From the NCBI RefSeq assembly GCF_900101505.1, contig NZ_FMZI01000009.1:62001-126000 (forward strand): a stretch of 64,000 nucleotides of DNA. Direction: 5' to 3'. Positions 8,148-16,821 of the stretch are shown here, one piece after another (position 1 is the stretch's first letter; each line of letters begins with the position of its first letter). Source of the stretch: Antarctobacter albus (GTDB taxonomy: Bacteria > Pseudomonadota > Alphaproteobacteria > Rhodobacterales > Rhodobacteraceae). A program made the translations under genes and the position numbers. Below the pieces are notes generated by a model that worked only from the letters and a program-made list of their open reading frames with translations, made no database searches and was not told where the DNA came from.

Positions 8148-9089
8148 ATGACAGAGATCCTCACCGTCACGCTGAACCCGGCGCTCGACCTCGCCACCTC
8201 CTGTCCCAGCGTCGCGCCGGGGCCGAAACTGCGCTGCGGGCCGGAAACGGCGGAACCGGGCGGCGGCGGTGTCAACGTGGCCCGCGCCGTGGTCCAGCTG
8301 GGCGGACAGGCCCGCGCGCTGGTGGCTCTGGGCGGCGCCAACGGCGACGCGCTGAAACGGCTCTTGCAGGAACGCGACCTGGACCTGATCCGGCACGAGG
8401 CGCCGGGCCAGACCCGGCACAGCTTTTCCGTCACGGACGAGTCGACCGGGGCCCAGTACCGTTTCGTCCTCTCCGGCCCGGAATGGACCGAGGCCCAGCT
8501 TGACACCGTTCTGGACAGGCTCGCCGCCGAGGCCGGCGAGGGGGACTACATCGTGCTCTCGGGCAGCATGCCGCCGGGCTGTGCACCGGGCTGGATCACC
8601 CGCGCCTGTGACCGGCTCTCCGGGCGCCGCGTGGTCGTCGACACCTCGGGCGCGCATCTGCACCACCAGGCCACGGCCCCCGGCCCCGCGCCCTTTGTCC
8701 TGCGCATGGACAGCGCCGAGGCGCGCGACCTCTCGGGCCTCGGGCTGGAAACCCGCGCCGACAGCGCCGCCTTTGCCGAGGCCCTGCGGGCCCGCGGCGC
8801 CGCCGAAATCGTCATCATCGCCCGCGGCAAGGACGGATCGGTCATGGCCACGGACAAGGGCCGCTGGCATGTCACGGCCGCGAACGAAACCGTCGTCAGC
8901 GCCATCGGCGCCGGCGACAGTTTCGTCGGCGGTTTCGTCAAGGCGCTGGCCGAAGGGCTGGACCACCCGGAGGCCCTGCGCCACGGCGCGGCAGCGGCGG
9001 CGGCGGCGGTCATATCCCCCGGCACCCAGCTGTGCCTGCCCGGGGATTTCGCCGACGCCCTGCCCCGCACAGACCTGATCGCGCTCTGA
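8148..9089 (+). CDS. PfkB-family sugar-phosphate kinase (1-/6-phosphofructokinase type)
   Basis: 313 residues of the ribokinase/PfkB fold. It starts with ILTVTLNPALDLA (the phosphofructokinase/tagatose-kinase subgroup signature), has the PGGGGVNVARAVVQLGG substrate loop and ends with the catalytic motif SAIGAGDSFVGGFVKA carrying the base Asp. It probably phosphorylates fructose 1- or 6-phosphate or a related sugar phosphate in the cytosol. AAAGGA precedes the ATG. Its stop overlaps the next start (TGATG), so it heads a coupled three-gene operon. Confidence 0.88.
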   Translation: MTEILTVTLNPALDLATSCPSVAPGPKLRCGPETAEPGGGGVNVARAVVQLGGQARALVALGGANGDALKRLLQERDLDLIRHEAPGQTRHSFSVTDESTGAQYRFVLSGPEWTEAQLDTVLDRLAAEAGEGDYIVLSGSMPPGCAPGWITRACDRLSGRRVVVDTSGAHLHHQATAPGPAPFVLRMDSAEARDLSGLGLETRADSAAFAEALRARGAAEIVIIARGKDGSVMATDKGRWHVTAANETVVSAIGAGDSFVGGFVKALAEGLDHPEALRHGAAAAAAAVISPGTQLCLPGDFADALPRTDLIAL

Positions 9090-9622
9090 TGCGGCTCTTC
9101 ATCGCCCTTTCGCTGCCCGAAGAGGCCCGCGACGCGCTGGACGACCTGCAATCGCGGTTTCCCATCGGTCGCCCCACGCCCTACGAAAACCTGCACCTGA
9201 CCCTCGCCTTTCTGGGCGAACAGGACGAAGAAACGACAGAGGCGGTGCATGACGCGCTGCAGACCCTGCGGGCGCCCGCGCTGGACCTGACCCTGACCGG
9301 GGCATCGATCTTTGGCGGGCGCCACGGGCAGGCCGTCGCGCTCGAGGCCGATGGCAACGCACCGCTGAACGAATTGCGCGACCGCGTGCTGGCCCGGCTG
9401 CGCAGCGTCGGCGTCGCCCCCGAACGGCGCCGGTTCCGTCCGCATGTCACGCTGGCCCGGCTCAGGGGCCAGGCCGATGCCTCGCCGCTCCTGGCCGTGC
9501 TGGCCAGCGCCAGCATCGGCCCCTTTGCCTGCAACAGCTTCAGCCTCTTTGCCTCGACCCTGCACCAGGACGGCGCCCTGCACGAGGAACTGGCCCGCTA
9601 CCCGCTGAGCCCGCCCCGATGA
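9089..9622 (+). CDS. thpR: RNA 2',3'-cyclic phosphodiesterase (2H family, ThpR)
   Basis: 177 residues. The two catalytic HxTx motifs are clear: H36-L-T-L in ENLHLTLAFLG and H119-V-T-L in FRPHVTLARL, at normal spacing for the 2H phosphoesterase fold. Members hydrolyse 2',3'-cyclic phosphates on RNA ends. The ATG at 9089 overlaps the stop of the PfkB gene by one base, and the gene itself overlaps the next start by 4 bases (ATGA), so translation is coupled on both sides. Confidence 0.93.
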   Translation: MRLFIALSLPEEARDALDDLQSRFPIGRPTPYENLHLTLAFLGEQDEETTEAVHDALQTLRAPALDLTLTGASIFGGRHGQAVALEADGNAPLNELRDRVLARLRSVGVAPERRRFRPHVTLARLRGQADASPLLAVLASASIGPFACNSFSLFASTLHQDGALHEELARYPLSPPR

Positions 9623-10002
9623 GCGATACCCAGCATTTCTACGCGGTGGCCGAACGCACCATCGAGACGTTCCCCGAACCCTTCCTGGGCAGCGCCCGAG
9701 CGGTGGTCCTTCAGGTGGTCGACTGGCCGCCCCGGGACATCCTCGACGAGATGCAGATCGACGATCCCCGCGACCTGACCGGGCTTTATGACGGCATCCC
9801 CATGACGGAGAAAAGCTTTGCCGACCCGGCGCCCTTTCCCGACACGGTCTGGCTGTTCCGGGAACCGATCCTCGACGAATGGCGCGCGCGTGGCGATGTC
9901 GAGCTGGACGACCTGATCGCCCATGTCACCGTGCATGAATTTGCCCATCACTTCGGCTGGTCCGACGGTGACATCGCCGCTATAGACCGGTGGTGGGAAT
10001 AG
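9619..10002 (+). CDS. Zincin-like metallopeptidase family protein (HExxH)
   Basis: 127 residues, matching the small bacterial metallopeptidase-like family with an acidic N-terminal half and a C-terminal zinc site. HVTVHEFAHHFGWSD contains HEFAH (His106, Glu107, His110) with an aspartate four residues past the GW, as in this family. The substrate is unknown. It overlaps thpR by four bases (ATGA) and ends seven bases before the convergent nadE stop. Confidence 0.85.
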   Translation: MSDTQHFYAVAERTIETFPEPFLGSARAVVLQVVDWPPRDILDEMQIDDPRDLTGLYDGIPMTEKSFADPAPFPDTVWLFREPILDEWRARGDVELDDLIAHVTVHEFAHHFGWSDGDIAAIDRWWE

Positions 10003-10008
10003 GCGCCC

Positions 10009-11667
10009 TCAGTTCGGATCGCGCCAGCGGTTGACGATGGGATAACGCCGGTCCAGCCAGAACGCCCGTTTCGTCAGGCGCGCGCCGGGGGCGGACTGGA
10101 ACCGCTTGTACTCGCTGATGTACAGCAGGTGCTCCACCTTCTTGGCGTCCTCGCGGGAATAGCCCGCCGCCACGCAATCGGCGATGGACCCGTCGTCATC
10201 CACCAGGATCTGCAGGATCGCGTCCAGCACCGGGTAATCGGGCAGCGAGTCGCTGTCTTTCTGGTCCTCGCGCAGCTCGGCACTCGGCGGCTTGGTGATG
10301 ATCCGCTCGGGGATCACCTCGCCCTCGGGGCCCTTCATCCAGGGACGATGGTTGGCGTTGCGCCAGCGGCAGGTCTCGAACACCCGCGTCTTGTAGAGAT
10401 CCTTGATCGGGTTATAGCCGCCGGCCATGTCGCCGTAGATCGTGGCATAGCCCACCGCGACCTCGGACTTGTTGCCGGTGGTCAGCAGCATCTCGCCAAA
10501 CTTGTTCGACAAGGCCATCAACAGCAGCCCGCGCAGCCGCGACTGGATATTTTCCTCTGTCAGGTCCGGTTCCAGCTCCGCAAAAAGCGGCGCCAGCGCC
10601 TCTGTCACCGCGTCGCGCGGTCCCTTGATCGGCACGTAATCATAGCGGCAGCCCAGCGCCTTGGCGCAGGCTTCGGCATCCTCCAGCGAATGCGACGAGG
10701 TATATTCCGACGGCAGCATCACGCAGCGCACGTTGTCCGCGCCCAGCGCATCCACCGCAATCGCCGCCACCAGCGCCGAATCCACGCCCCCAGACAGGCC
10801 CAACAGCACCTTGGCGAACCCGGCCTTGCGCAGGTAGTCGCGCACCGCCTCGACCATGACGCGGTAATCCTGCTCCCAGTCGTCGGGATGCACCTCGAAG
10901 GGGCCGTCCTCGCAATGCCAGCCATCGGGGCCGCGCACCATGTCCACCGGCACCACGCATTCCTCGAAGACCGGCAGCTGGACTGCGATCCCGCCATGCG
11001 GGTTCAACACGAAGGACCCGCCGTCGAACACCTGGTCATCCTGCCCGCCCACCATGTTGAGATAGATCAGCGGCAGCCCCGTCTCGACCACCCGCGCAAC
11101 CATGTGGTTCAGCCGGGTCTCGTACTTGTTGCGGTAATAGGGCGAGCCATTGGGCACCAGCAGGAACTCGGCCCCGGTCTCGGCCAGCGTCTCGGCCACG
11201 TCGGGGTGCCAGGCATCCTCGCAGATGGGCGAGCCGATGCGCGTGTTGCCCACAGCATAAGGCCCGCCGATGGGGCCGCTGTCGTAGATGCGGACCTCGT
11301 CGAACACCTTTTCGTTGGGCAATTCGTGCTTCAGCACCCGCGTGACGACCTTGCCGCCGTTGCAGATGAAATAGGCGTTGAACAGCTCTGTCCCCTCGAC
11401 GTAGGGACCGCCGATGGCCAGCGCGGGACCGTCGGCGCACTCGGCGGCCAGCTTGTCGACCGCCTGCATCGCCGCGATGTGAAAGGCCTTTTTCATCACC
11501 AGGTCCTGCGCGTTGTACCCGGCAATGAACATTTCTGGCAGGGCCACCAGGTCGGCGCCCTGCGCGCGGCCCTCGTCCCAGGCCGCCTTTGCCTTTGCCG
11601 CGTTGCCCGCCAGGTCCCCCACCACGGGGTTCAGTTGTGCCAGTGTCACGCGAAACCGATCGCTCAT
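10009..11667 (-). CDS. nadE: Glutamine-dependent NAD+ synthetase
   Basis: 552 residues, the two-domain form. The N-terminal nitrilase-like glutaminase domain (about 1-270) has the catalytic cysteine in RIGSPICEDAWHP; the C-terminal synthetase domain has the PP-loop GLSGGVDSALVAAI at about 290-303. It makes NAD+ from nicotinate adenine dinucleotide with ammonia channelled from glutamine. The start at 11667 gives MSDRFRVTLAQLNPVVGD, the normal family beginning, with GGGAAAGGG upstream; in-frame codons further up (to 11886) read as non-protein. It is convergent with the metallopeptidase gene and divergent from the first MORN gene. Confidence 0.96.
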   Translation of the reverse strand: MSDRFRVTLAQLNPVVGDLAGNAAKAKAAWDEGRAQGADLVALPEMFIAGYNAQDLVMKKAFHIAAMQAVDKLAAECADGPALAIGGPYVEGTELFNAYFICNGGKVVTRVLKHELPNEKVFDEVRIYDSGPIGGPYAVGNTRIGSPICEDAWHPDVAETLAETGAEFLLVPNGSPYYRNKYETRLNHMVARVVETGLPLIYLNMVGGQDDQVFDGGSFVLNPHGGIAVQLPVFEECVVPVDMVRGPDGWHCEDGPFEVHPDDWEQDYRVMVEAVRDYLRKAGFAKVLLGLSGGVDSALVAAIAVDALGADNVRCVMLPSEYTSSHSLEDAEACAKALGCRYDYVPIKGPRDAVTEALAPLFAELEPDLTEENIQSRLRGLLLMALSNKFGEMLLTTGNKSEVAVGYATIYGDMAGGYNPIKDLYKTRVFETCRWRNANHRPWMKGPEGEVIPERIITKPPSAELREDQKDSDSLPDYPVLDAILQILVDDDGSIADCVAAGYSREDAKKVEHLLYISEYKRFQSAPGARLTKRAFWLDRRYPIVNRWRDPN

Positions 11668-11809
11668 CGCGCCGCCCTTTCCCAAGTCCTCCCGCCCACA
11701 TAGCAGACCCACGCCTGAGGGGAAGTCACCCGGCCCCCACCGTTGCCCTGCCCGCCCGGCTGACCTAGGTTTCCGAACGAAAAACCATCGCCAAGAGGCC
11801 CAAGACCGC

Positions 11810-13333
11810 ATGACCCTGCCCCGCCCGTCGACGATCCTCGCGCTTGCGCTACTGTCCCTCCCCCAGCTCGCGGCGGCGCAGGACATCCAGACCCGGACCT
11901 ATAGCGACGGCAGCACCTACAGCGGGCAGCTGGTGGACGGGGTCCAGCACGGACAGGGCACCTACCGGATGCCCAGCGGTTATGAATACAGCGGCAACTG
12001 GGTCATGGGAGAGATCCAGGGCAAGGGCCGCGCCCGGTTTCCCAACGGCGCGATCTACGTCGGAGAGTTCAAGCGCGGCCGCCCGGACGGCACCGGTCGC
12101 ATCGACTATCCCGACGGCGGCCACTACGAGGGCGCCTGGCTGAACGGCAAGATCACCGGCCAGGGCAAGGCACGCTATGCCAATGGCGTCACCTACGAGG
12201 GCAACTTCCTCGACGCCCAGCACCACGGGCGCGGCGTCATGCGTGGCGAAAACGGCTATGTCTATGACGGACAGTGGCAAAACGGCGCCAAGCACGGCCA
12301 GGCCCGGATCACCTATCCCGACACAGCCGTCTACGAAGGCCAGATCAGGAACGGAGAGCGCGACGGTTATGGCAGGATCACCATGCCCGACGGGCTGGTC
12401 TACGAAGGCGGCTGGGCCAAGGGCCAGATCAACGGCCAGGGCAAGCTGGTGCAGCCGAACGGCGACACCTACACCGGCGCGCTGGTAGACGGCAAACGCC
12501 AGGGCCGAGGCACGGTGAACTACGCCAACGGCGACATCTACATCGGCGAATTTCAGAACGACAAGCGCAACGGCCAGGGCACGTTCACGGGGACCGACGG
12601 CTATCGCTACGACGGCCAGTGGAAGGACGGCAGCATCGAGGGCAAGGGCCGCGTCACCTATCCCGATGGCGCCGTCTACGAGGGCCGGTTCCGCGGCGAC
12701 CTGGCCAATGGCATCGGCAAGGTCACCTATACCGACGGCGCCACCTACGAGGGCCAGTGGCGCGACGGGGTGATCCACGGAGAGGGCAAGGCCGTCTATG
12801 CCGACGGACAGATCTACGAGGGCAGCTTTGCCGATGCGCGCAGCCACGGCTACGGGGTCATGACCTACCTGGACGGCTATCGCTACGAGGGCCAGTGGAA
12901 GGACGGGCAGCGCCACGGGCGCGGCAAGGCCACCTACCCGGACGGCACGATCTACGAAGGCGCCTATGCCGCGGGAAAACGCCACGGACACGGGCGGATC
13001 GTCATGTCCGACGGCTTCCAGTACCAGGGCGCCTGGGAAAACGGAGAGATCAACGGCCAGGGCATCGCCACCTACACCAGCGGCGACGCCTATTCCGGCC
13101 AGTTCCGCAACGGCAAGCGCCACGGTCAGGGCCGCCTGCTCTATACCGACGGCACGGTGCGCGAAGGGATCTGGCGCAACGGCACGCTGGACGGCAACGC
13201 CGCCGGCCTGCCGCCGGAACCGGACCTGCCAGAGGGGCGCAACGTGACCGTGGGCGGCATCGCCGGCGCCCTACCCACGAAACGGATCGCACCCGAGGAA
13301 GGCAGCAGCCTGTCGCTGGACGCCAGGCCCTGA
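11810..13333 (+). CDS. Exported MORN-repeat protein 1
   Basis: 507 residues. A signal peptide (about 1-23, ending LPQLAAAQ) is followed by 18 consecutive 23-residue MORN repeats (bases 11912-13153), one degenerate repeat and a Pro/Gly-rich tail. Repeats follow the pattern YEGxWxxGxxxGxGxxxYPDG. MORN arrays form an extended beta-hairpin solenoid; in eukaryotes they act as scaffolds or lipid/protein binders, while the role of bacterial exported ones is little known. Repeats 1-9 match repeats 10-18 position by position, and the whole protein matches the next gene repeat for repeat. The start is chosen for the signal peptide; earlier in-frame codons lie in a non-coding-looking leader. No membrane anchor is seen, so it is probably periplasmic or secreted. 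Confidence 0.92.
   Translation: MTLPRPSTILALALLSLPQLAAAQDIQTRTYSDGSTYSGQLVDGVQHGQGTYRMPSGYEYSGNWVMGEIQGKGRARFPNGAIYVGEFKRGRPDGTGRIDYPDGGHYEGAWLNGKITGQGKARYANGVTYEGNFLDAQHHGRGVMRGENGYVYDGQWQNGAKHGQARITYPDTAVYEGQIRNGERDGYGRITMPDGLVYEGGWAKGQINGQGKLVQPNGDTYTGALVDGKRQGRGTVNYANGDIYIGEFQNDKRNGQGTFTGTDGYRYDGQWKDGSIEGKGRVTYPDGAVYEGRFRGDLANGIGKVTYTDGATYEGQWRDGVIHGEGKAVYADGQIYEGSFADARSHGYGVMTYLDGYRYEGQWKDGQRHGRGKATYPDGTIYEGAYAAGKRHGHGRIVMSDGFQYQGAWENGEINGQGIATYTSGDAYSGQFRNGKRHGQGRLLYTDGTVREGIWRNGTLDGNAAGLPPEPDLPEGRNVTVGGIAGALPTKRIAPEEGSSLSLDARP
11912..13153 (+). repeat. 18 x 69-bp MORN repeat array in a 2 x 621-bp higher-order structure
   Basis: Eighteen exact 69-base units without indels. Units 1-9 (11912-12532) and 10-18 (12533-13153) correspond one to one. 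Only units 5 and 14 carry FxDAxxHGxGVM, only 7 and 16 carry RxGxGRIxM, and only 9 and 18 carry GKRxGxG after DxYxG. This shows an older duplication of a nine-unit block. Confidence 0.85.
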
Positions 13334-13480
13334 CCCAATACCCGCGCAAGGCACCCTGATCCGGCGGCCACGTCCCCCGGCGGGCCCGCGCCCGTCGGGG
13401 CAAAATGCATTGCCCCCGGCCCCGGCCTCCTTTAGTTTCCGCAGGGTACGGACACCCAGGGACAAAAAACGGGCAAACGC

Positions 13481-14920
13481 ATGAAATCCGCAGGCAGTTT
13501 CCTTCTTGTCATCCCCTTTGCCCTGGCCGGCGCGGCGCTGGCCCAGGACGAAGAGGTGGTGACAAAACAGTACGACGACGGCGGCGTCTACGAAGGGACC
13601 TTCCAGGACGGATTGCAGCACGGTACCGGCACCTACCGCCTGCCCAACGGCTATGAATACACCGGCGAGTGGGTTCAGGGCGAAATCAAGGGCGAGGGCG
13701 TGGCCCGCTTCCCCAACGGCTCGGTCTACGAAGGCCAGTTCGCCAAGGGCAAACCCGAGGGCAAGGGCAAGATCGTCTTTGCCGACGGCGGCACCTACGA
13801 GGGCCAGTGGCTGGACGGCAAGATCACCGGCACCGGCGTCGCCATCTACGCCAACGGCGTCCGCTACGAGGGCTCCTTCCGCAACGCCCTGCACCACGGC
13901 AAGGGCGTGATGACCGCGCCCAACGGCTATATCTATGACGGCCAGTGGGTGAACGGCGTCAAGGAAGGCACCGCCAAGATCACCTATCCCGACAAGTCGG
14001 TCTACGAGGGCCGCGTCGCCGATGGCGAACGCGACGGCTTCGGCAAGCTGACCATGCCCGACGGGCTGATCTACGAAGGCACCTGGCGCGAAGGCCAGAT
14101 CGACGGCGAAGGCAAGCTGATCCAGCCCAACGGCGACGTCTACGAGGGCCAGCTTGTCGATGGCCGCCGCGAGGGCAACGGCAAGGTCATCTACGACAAC
14201 GGCGACATCTACCAGGGCGCCTTCAACAACGACCAGCGCCACGGCATCGGCACCTTCATCGGCAAGGACGGCTATCGCTACGAAGGCAACTGGATCACCG
14301 GCCAGATCGAGGGCAAGGGCAAGGTCACCTACCCCGACGGCTCTGTCTACGAAGGTCAGTTCAAGGGCGACCTCGCCAACGGCAAGGGCAAGATCACCTA
14401 TCCCGACGGCGCCACCTACGAAGGCGACTGGGTCGATGGCGTGATCCAGGGCAAGGGCCGCGCGGTCTATCCCAACGGCCTCGTCTACGAGGGCAGCTTT
14501 GACAACGCCCGCAACGACGGCTTCGGCGTGATGACCTACCCCGACGGCTATCGCTACGAGGGCAACTGGAAGGACGGTCAGCGCCACGGCGAGGGCAAGG
14601 CCACCTATCCCGACGGCACCGTCTACGAAGGCCAGTTCCGCGAGGGCCAGCGCCACGGCAAGGGCACCATCGTCATGGCCTCGGGCTTTCGCTACGAGGG
14701 TGACTGGGTCCGCGGAGAGATCAACGGCAAGGGCGTGGCGGTCTATGCCAACGGCGACATCTACGAAGGCCAGTTCAAGGACGGCAAGCGCCAGGGCCAG
14801 GGCACGATGAAATACGCCAGCGGCGAAGAGGCCAGCGGCGAATGGATCGGCGGCGCGCTGAAATCCACACCCGCGCCCGCGCCCGCACCTGACCCGGCGG
14901 AGCAGCCGGCGGACAATTGA
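13481..14920 (+). CDS. Exported MORN-repeat protein 2 (tandem paralogue of the preceding gene)
   Basis: 479 residues. It has a signal peptide (about 1-21, LAGAALAQ), then 18 MORN repeats of 23 residues (13583-14824), a degenerate nineteenth repeat and a Pro/Ala tail (PAPAPAPDP). Each repeat aligns best with the repeat of the same number in the preceding gene, so the pair arose by whole-gene duplication after the internal array was complete. It is more Lys/Glu-rich than the first copy. Its TGA overlaps the TTG start of the next gene (TTGA), implying coupled translation with the membrane LuxR regulator. Likely periplasmic; it could be a scaffold or ligand-presenting partner of that regulator (inference). 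Confidence 0.92.
   Translation: MKSAGSFLLVIPFALAGAALAQDEEVVTKQYDDGGVYEGTFQDGLQHGTGTYRLPNGYEYTGEWVQGEIKGEGVARFPNGSVYEGQFAKGKPEGKGKIVFADGGTYEGQWLDGKITGTGVAIYANGVRYEGSFRNALHHGKGVMTAPNGYIYDGQWVNGVKEGTAKITYPDKSVYEGRVADGERDGFGKLTMPDGLIYEGTWREGQIDGEGKLIQPNGDVYEGQLVDGRREGNGKVIYDNGDIYQGAFNNDQRHGIGTFIGKDGYRYEGNWITGQIEGKGKVTYPDGSVYEGQFKGDLANGKGKITYPDGATYEGDWVDGVIQGKGRAVYPNGLVYEGSFDNARNDGFGVMTYPDGYRYEGNWKDGQRHGEGKATYPDGTVYEGQFREGQRHGKGTIVMASGFRYEGDWVRGEINGKGVAVYANGDIYEGQFKDGKRQGQGTMKYASGEEASGEWIGGALKSTPAPAPAPDPAEQPADN
13583..14824 (+). repeat. 18 x 69-bp MORN repeat array, second copy
   Basis: Eighteen 69-base units in two blocks of nine (13583-14203, 14204-14824). Units 5 and 14 share YEGSFxNAxxxGxGVM, 8 and 17 share WxxGxIxGxG, 9 and 18 share the YEGQxxDGxRxGxG form. 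Unit-by-unit correspondence with 11912-13153 is preserved with no gain or loss of units. Confidence 0.85.
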
Positions 14921-16224
14921 TCGCCCGGCGCCCGCGCCGCTTTCCCGTCCTGACCCGCATCCGGCGGCCGGCCTCTCTTGGCGGTTGGGCGGCGTCGCTT
15001 CGTCAGCTTCTCATTGCGTTCTGGCTGGTCTGCGGGGTCGCCACCTCTGGCCAGGCCCAGGACGGGCCTGACACGCCCATCCTGCGCATCGGCATCCTGG
15101 CCCATCGCGGCTGGGACGCGGGCGAAACCCAGTGGACCACACTGGAACGCTACCTCGCCGGGCAGCTTCCCGGCCATGTCGTGCGCTTCGTGCCTGTCAC
15201 GCTGACCTCGGCCGGGCCCCTGATCAACGCCGGTGGGCTCGATTTCCTGGTGACCAACCCCGGCCACTATATCCAGCTTGCCGATCTCTACCCGATGAGC
15301 GTGCTGGCCACGCGCAAACGGGCCTTGCCCGATGGCAGCCATATCCGCCAGTTCGGCTCGACGGTGCTGGTCCGGGCCGACAGCGGGCTGGCCACCCTTG
15401 GCGACCTGCGCGGCACCCGGCTGGGCGCCGTGGCCCAGCAGGCCTTCGGCGGTTTCCAGATCGCCTGGTTCGAGGCCCGCGCGCAAGGCGTCGACCTGTT
15501 CGAGGACCCCGCAGAACTGGTCTTTCTGGGATTTCCGCAGGACGACATCGCCACGGCCGTCCTCGACGGTCGGCTGGACGCGGGCGTCGTCCGCAGCGGC
15601 TTGCTGGAACACCTGATCGACGAAGGCCGCGTGCCCGACGGGGTGCTGCGCGCGCTCAATGCCAATGTCACCTATACCCACCCCGAGGCGATCAGCACCC
15701 GGCTCTACCCGGAATGGCCCTTCCTCGCCCTCTCGGGCACCGATCCGGACCTGCGCGACGCGGTGGCGCTGGCGCTCTTGCGGACCGGCGACAGCGACCT
15801 TGCCGATCAGTGGGGTGCGCCGGTCAGCTATGGCGAGGCCCGCGCATTGGTGGCCGCCTTTGCCGCCCGCGCACCCGGGGCAGAGCCACCCGCCCGCAGT
15901 CCTCTGGGCACCGTCGCGCTTGCCCTCGCCGCGCTGGCCCTGGCCGGGGCGCTGGCCATCATCGCCCTGCGCCTCCGGCGCCCCGCCCCCGCGGCCGCAC
16001 CCGTGCCGACAGGGGACGTGCCCCTGACCCGGCGCGAACAGCAGGTCCTGACCCAGATCGGGCAGGGCCAGTCCACCAAGGAGATCGCCGCCGCGCTGGG
16101 CATCAGCCCCAAGACCGTCGAATTCCACCGCGCCAACCTGCTGCGCAAGTTCGAGGTCCGCAGCTCGGCCCAGCTGATTGCCCGCGCCGGACGGCATATT
16201 TCACCCCCTGAAACCGAAACCTAG
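14917..16224 (+). CDS. Transmembrane one-component regulator: PhnD-like periplasmic binding domain fused to a LuxR helix-turn-helix
   Basis: 435 residues. Layout: signal/anchor segment (about 29-48, LLIAFWLVCGVA then SGQAQ); a phosphonate/phosphate-type (PhnD-like) binding domain (about 55-320, with LRIGILAHRGWDAGETQW near its start, then DFLVTNPGHY and LGDLRGTRLGAVAQQAFGGF); a transmembrane helix (about 330-352); and a cytoplasmic LuxR-type HTH (about 368-425, LTRREQQVLTQIGQGQSTKE then SPKTVEFHRANLLRKF). It should bind a periplasmic ligand and act directly on transcription without a kinase. The only plausible start is TTG at 14917, overlapping the MORN 2 stop by four bases; no in-frame ATG occurs before residue 127. 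The ligand and target genes are unknown; nearby MORN and DsrE genes are candidates. Confidence 0.88.
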   Translation: MIARRPRRFPVLTRIRRPASLGGWAASLRQLLIAFWLVCGVATSGQAQDGPDTPILRIGILAHRGWDAGETQWTTLERYLAGQLPGHVVRFVPVTLTSAGPLINAGGLDFLVTNPGHYIQLADLYPMSVLATRKRALPDGSHIRQFGSTVLVRADSGLATLGDLRGTRLGAVAQQAFGGFQIAWFEARAQGVDLFEDPAELVFLGFPQDDIATAVLDGRLDAGVVRSGLLEHLIDEGRVPDGVLRALNANVTYTHPEAISTRLYPEWPFLALSGTDPDLRDAVALALLRTGDSDLADQWGAPVSYGEARALVAAFAARAPGAEPPARSPLGTVALALAALALAGALAIIALRLRRPAPAAAPVPTGDVPLTRREQQVLTQIGQGQSTKEIAAALGISPKTVEFHRANLLRKFEVRSSAQLIARAGRHISPPETET

Positions 16225-16350
16225 GGTTTTCCCGGGGTCGAAACCCGCAGGAAACACGGGAATCCGCCGGGTGTCAGGATGCGGTCGCCCTGCGTCACTC
16301 TGACCAGACCGGGGCGCACCAAACCGCCCCCAAGGGAGGAGACAAAGACA

Positions 16351-16809
16351 ATGACCCATTTCATCCGCCTGATCGCGATCCTGGGCCTGGCCCTGACCGC
16401 CTTCGCCATGACCGACGCCGCGCAGGCCGAAGGCTATGGCAAGCAGAAGGTCGTCTATCACATCAACTACGATGGGGGTGAGGGCAACAAGGCCTACAAG
16501 GGCGCCATGCGCAACATCCAGAACCACATCAACGCGGTCGGCGCCGAGAACATGGAAATCAAGGTCGTCATGCACGGCAACGGCCTGGGCCTGCTGGCAG
16601 CCGCCAACGGCGACGACACGATGAAAACCACCGTCGCCAGTCTCAAGGGTCAGAACGTGGCCTTTCATGTCTGCAACAACACCCTGAAGGGCCGCAACAT
16701 CGACTATTCGAACGACCTCTACGATGTCTGGGAGGATGACATCGTGCCCTCGGGCGTGGCGGAACTGTCGAAACTGCAGCAGCAGGGGTTCACCTACATC
16801 AAGCCCTGA
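16351..16809 (+). CDS. Exported DsrE/DsrF-like protein
   Basis: 152 residues with a signal peptide (about 1-26, ending TDAAQA) and a DsrE-like alpha/beta domain: KVVYHINYDGG, IKVVMHGNGLGLL, then NVAFHVCNNTLKGRN with a single conserved-type Cys108 in the loop where DsrE-family proteins carry a sulfur-binding or structural cysteine. GGGAGGAG lies well placed before the ATG. Exported DsrE-like proteins are common in Proteobacteria, often near sulfur or redox genes; the function is not settled. It follows the PBP-LuxR regulator by 126 bases on the same strand, so it may be cotranscribed or be a target of it. Confidence 0.85.
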   Translation: MTHFIRLIAILGLALTAFAMTDAAQAEGYGKQKVVYHINYDGGEGNKAYKGAMRNIQNHINAVGAENMEIKVVMHGNGLGLLAAANGDDTMKTTVASLKGQNVAFHVCNNTLKGRNIDYSNDLYDVWEDDIVPSGVAELSKLQQQGFTYIKP

Positions 16810-16821
16810 TTGACCGGGCCC

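Noticed and set aside
11849-14656. Long minus-strand frames across the MORN genes with regular Ala/Val/Gly repeats
   Set aside because: Their repeats are simply the reverse complement of the 69-bp MORN units; there is no start context and no known family.
11912-14824. CRISPR array or VNTR satellite, because of the strict 69-bp periodicity
   Set aside because: The units are contiguous, code for MORN repeats in frame and have no unique spacers.
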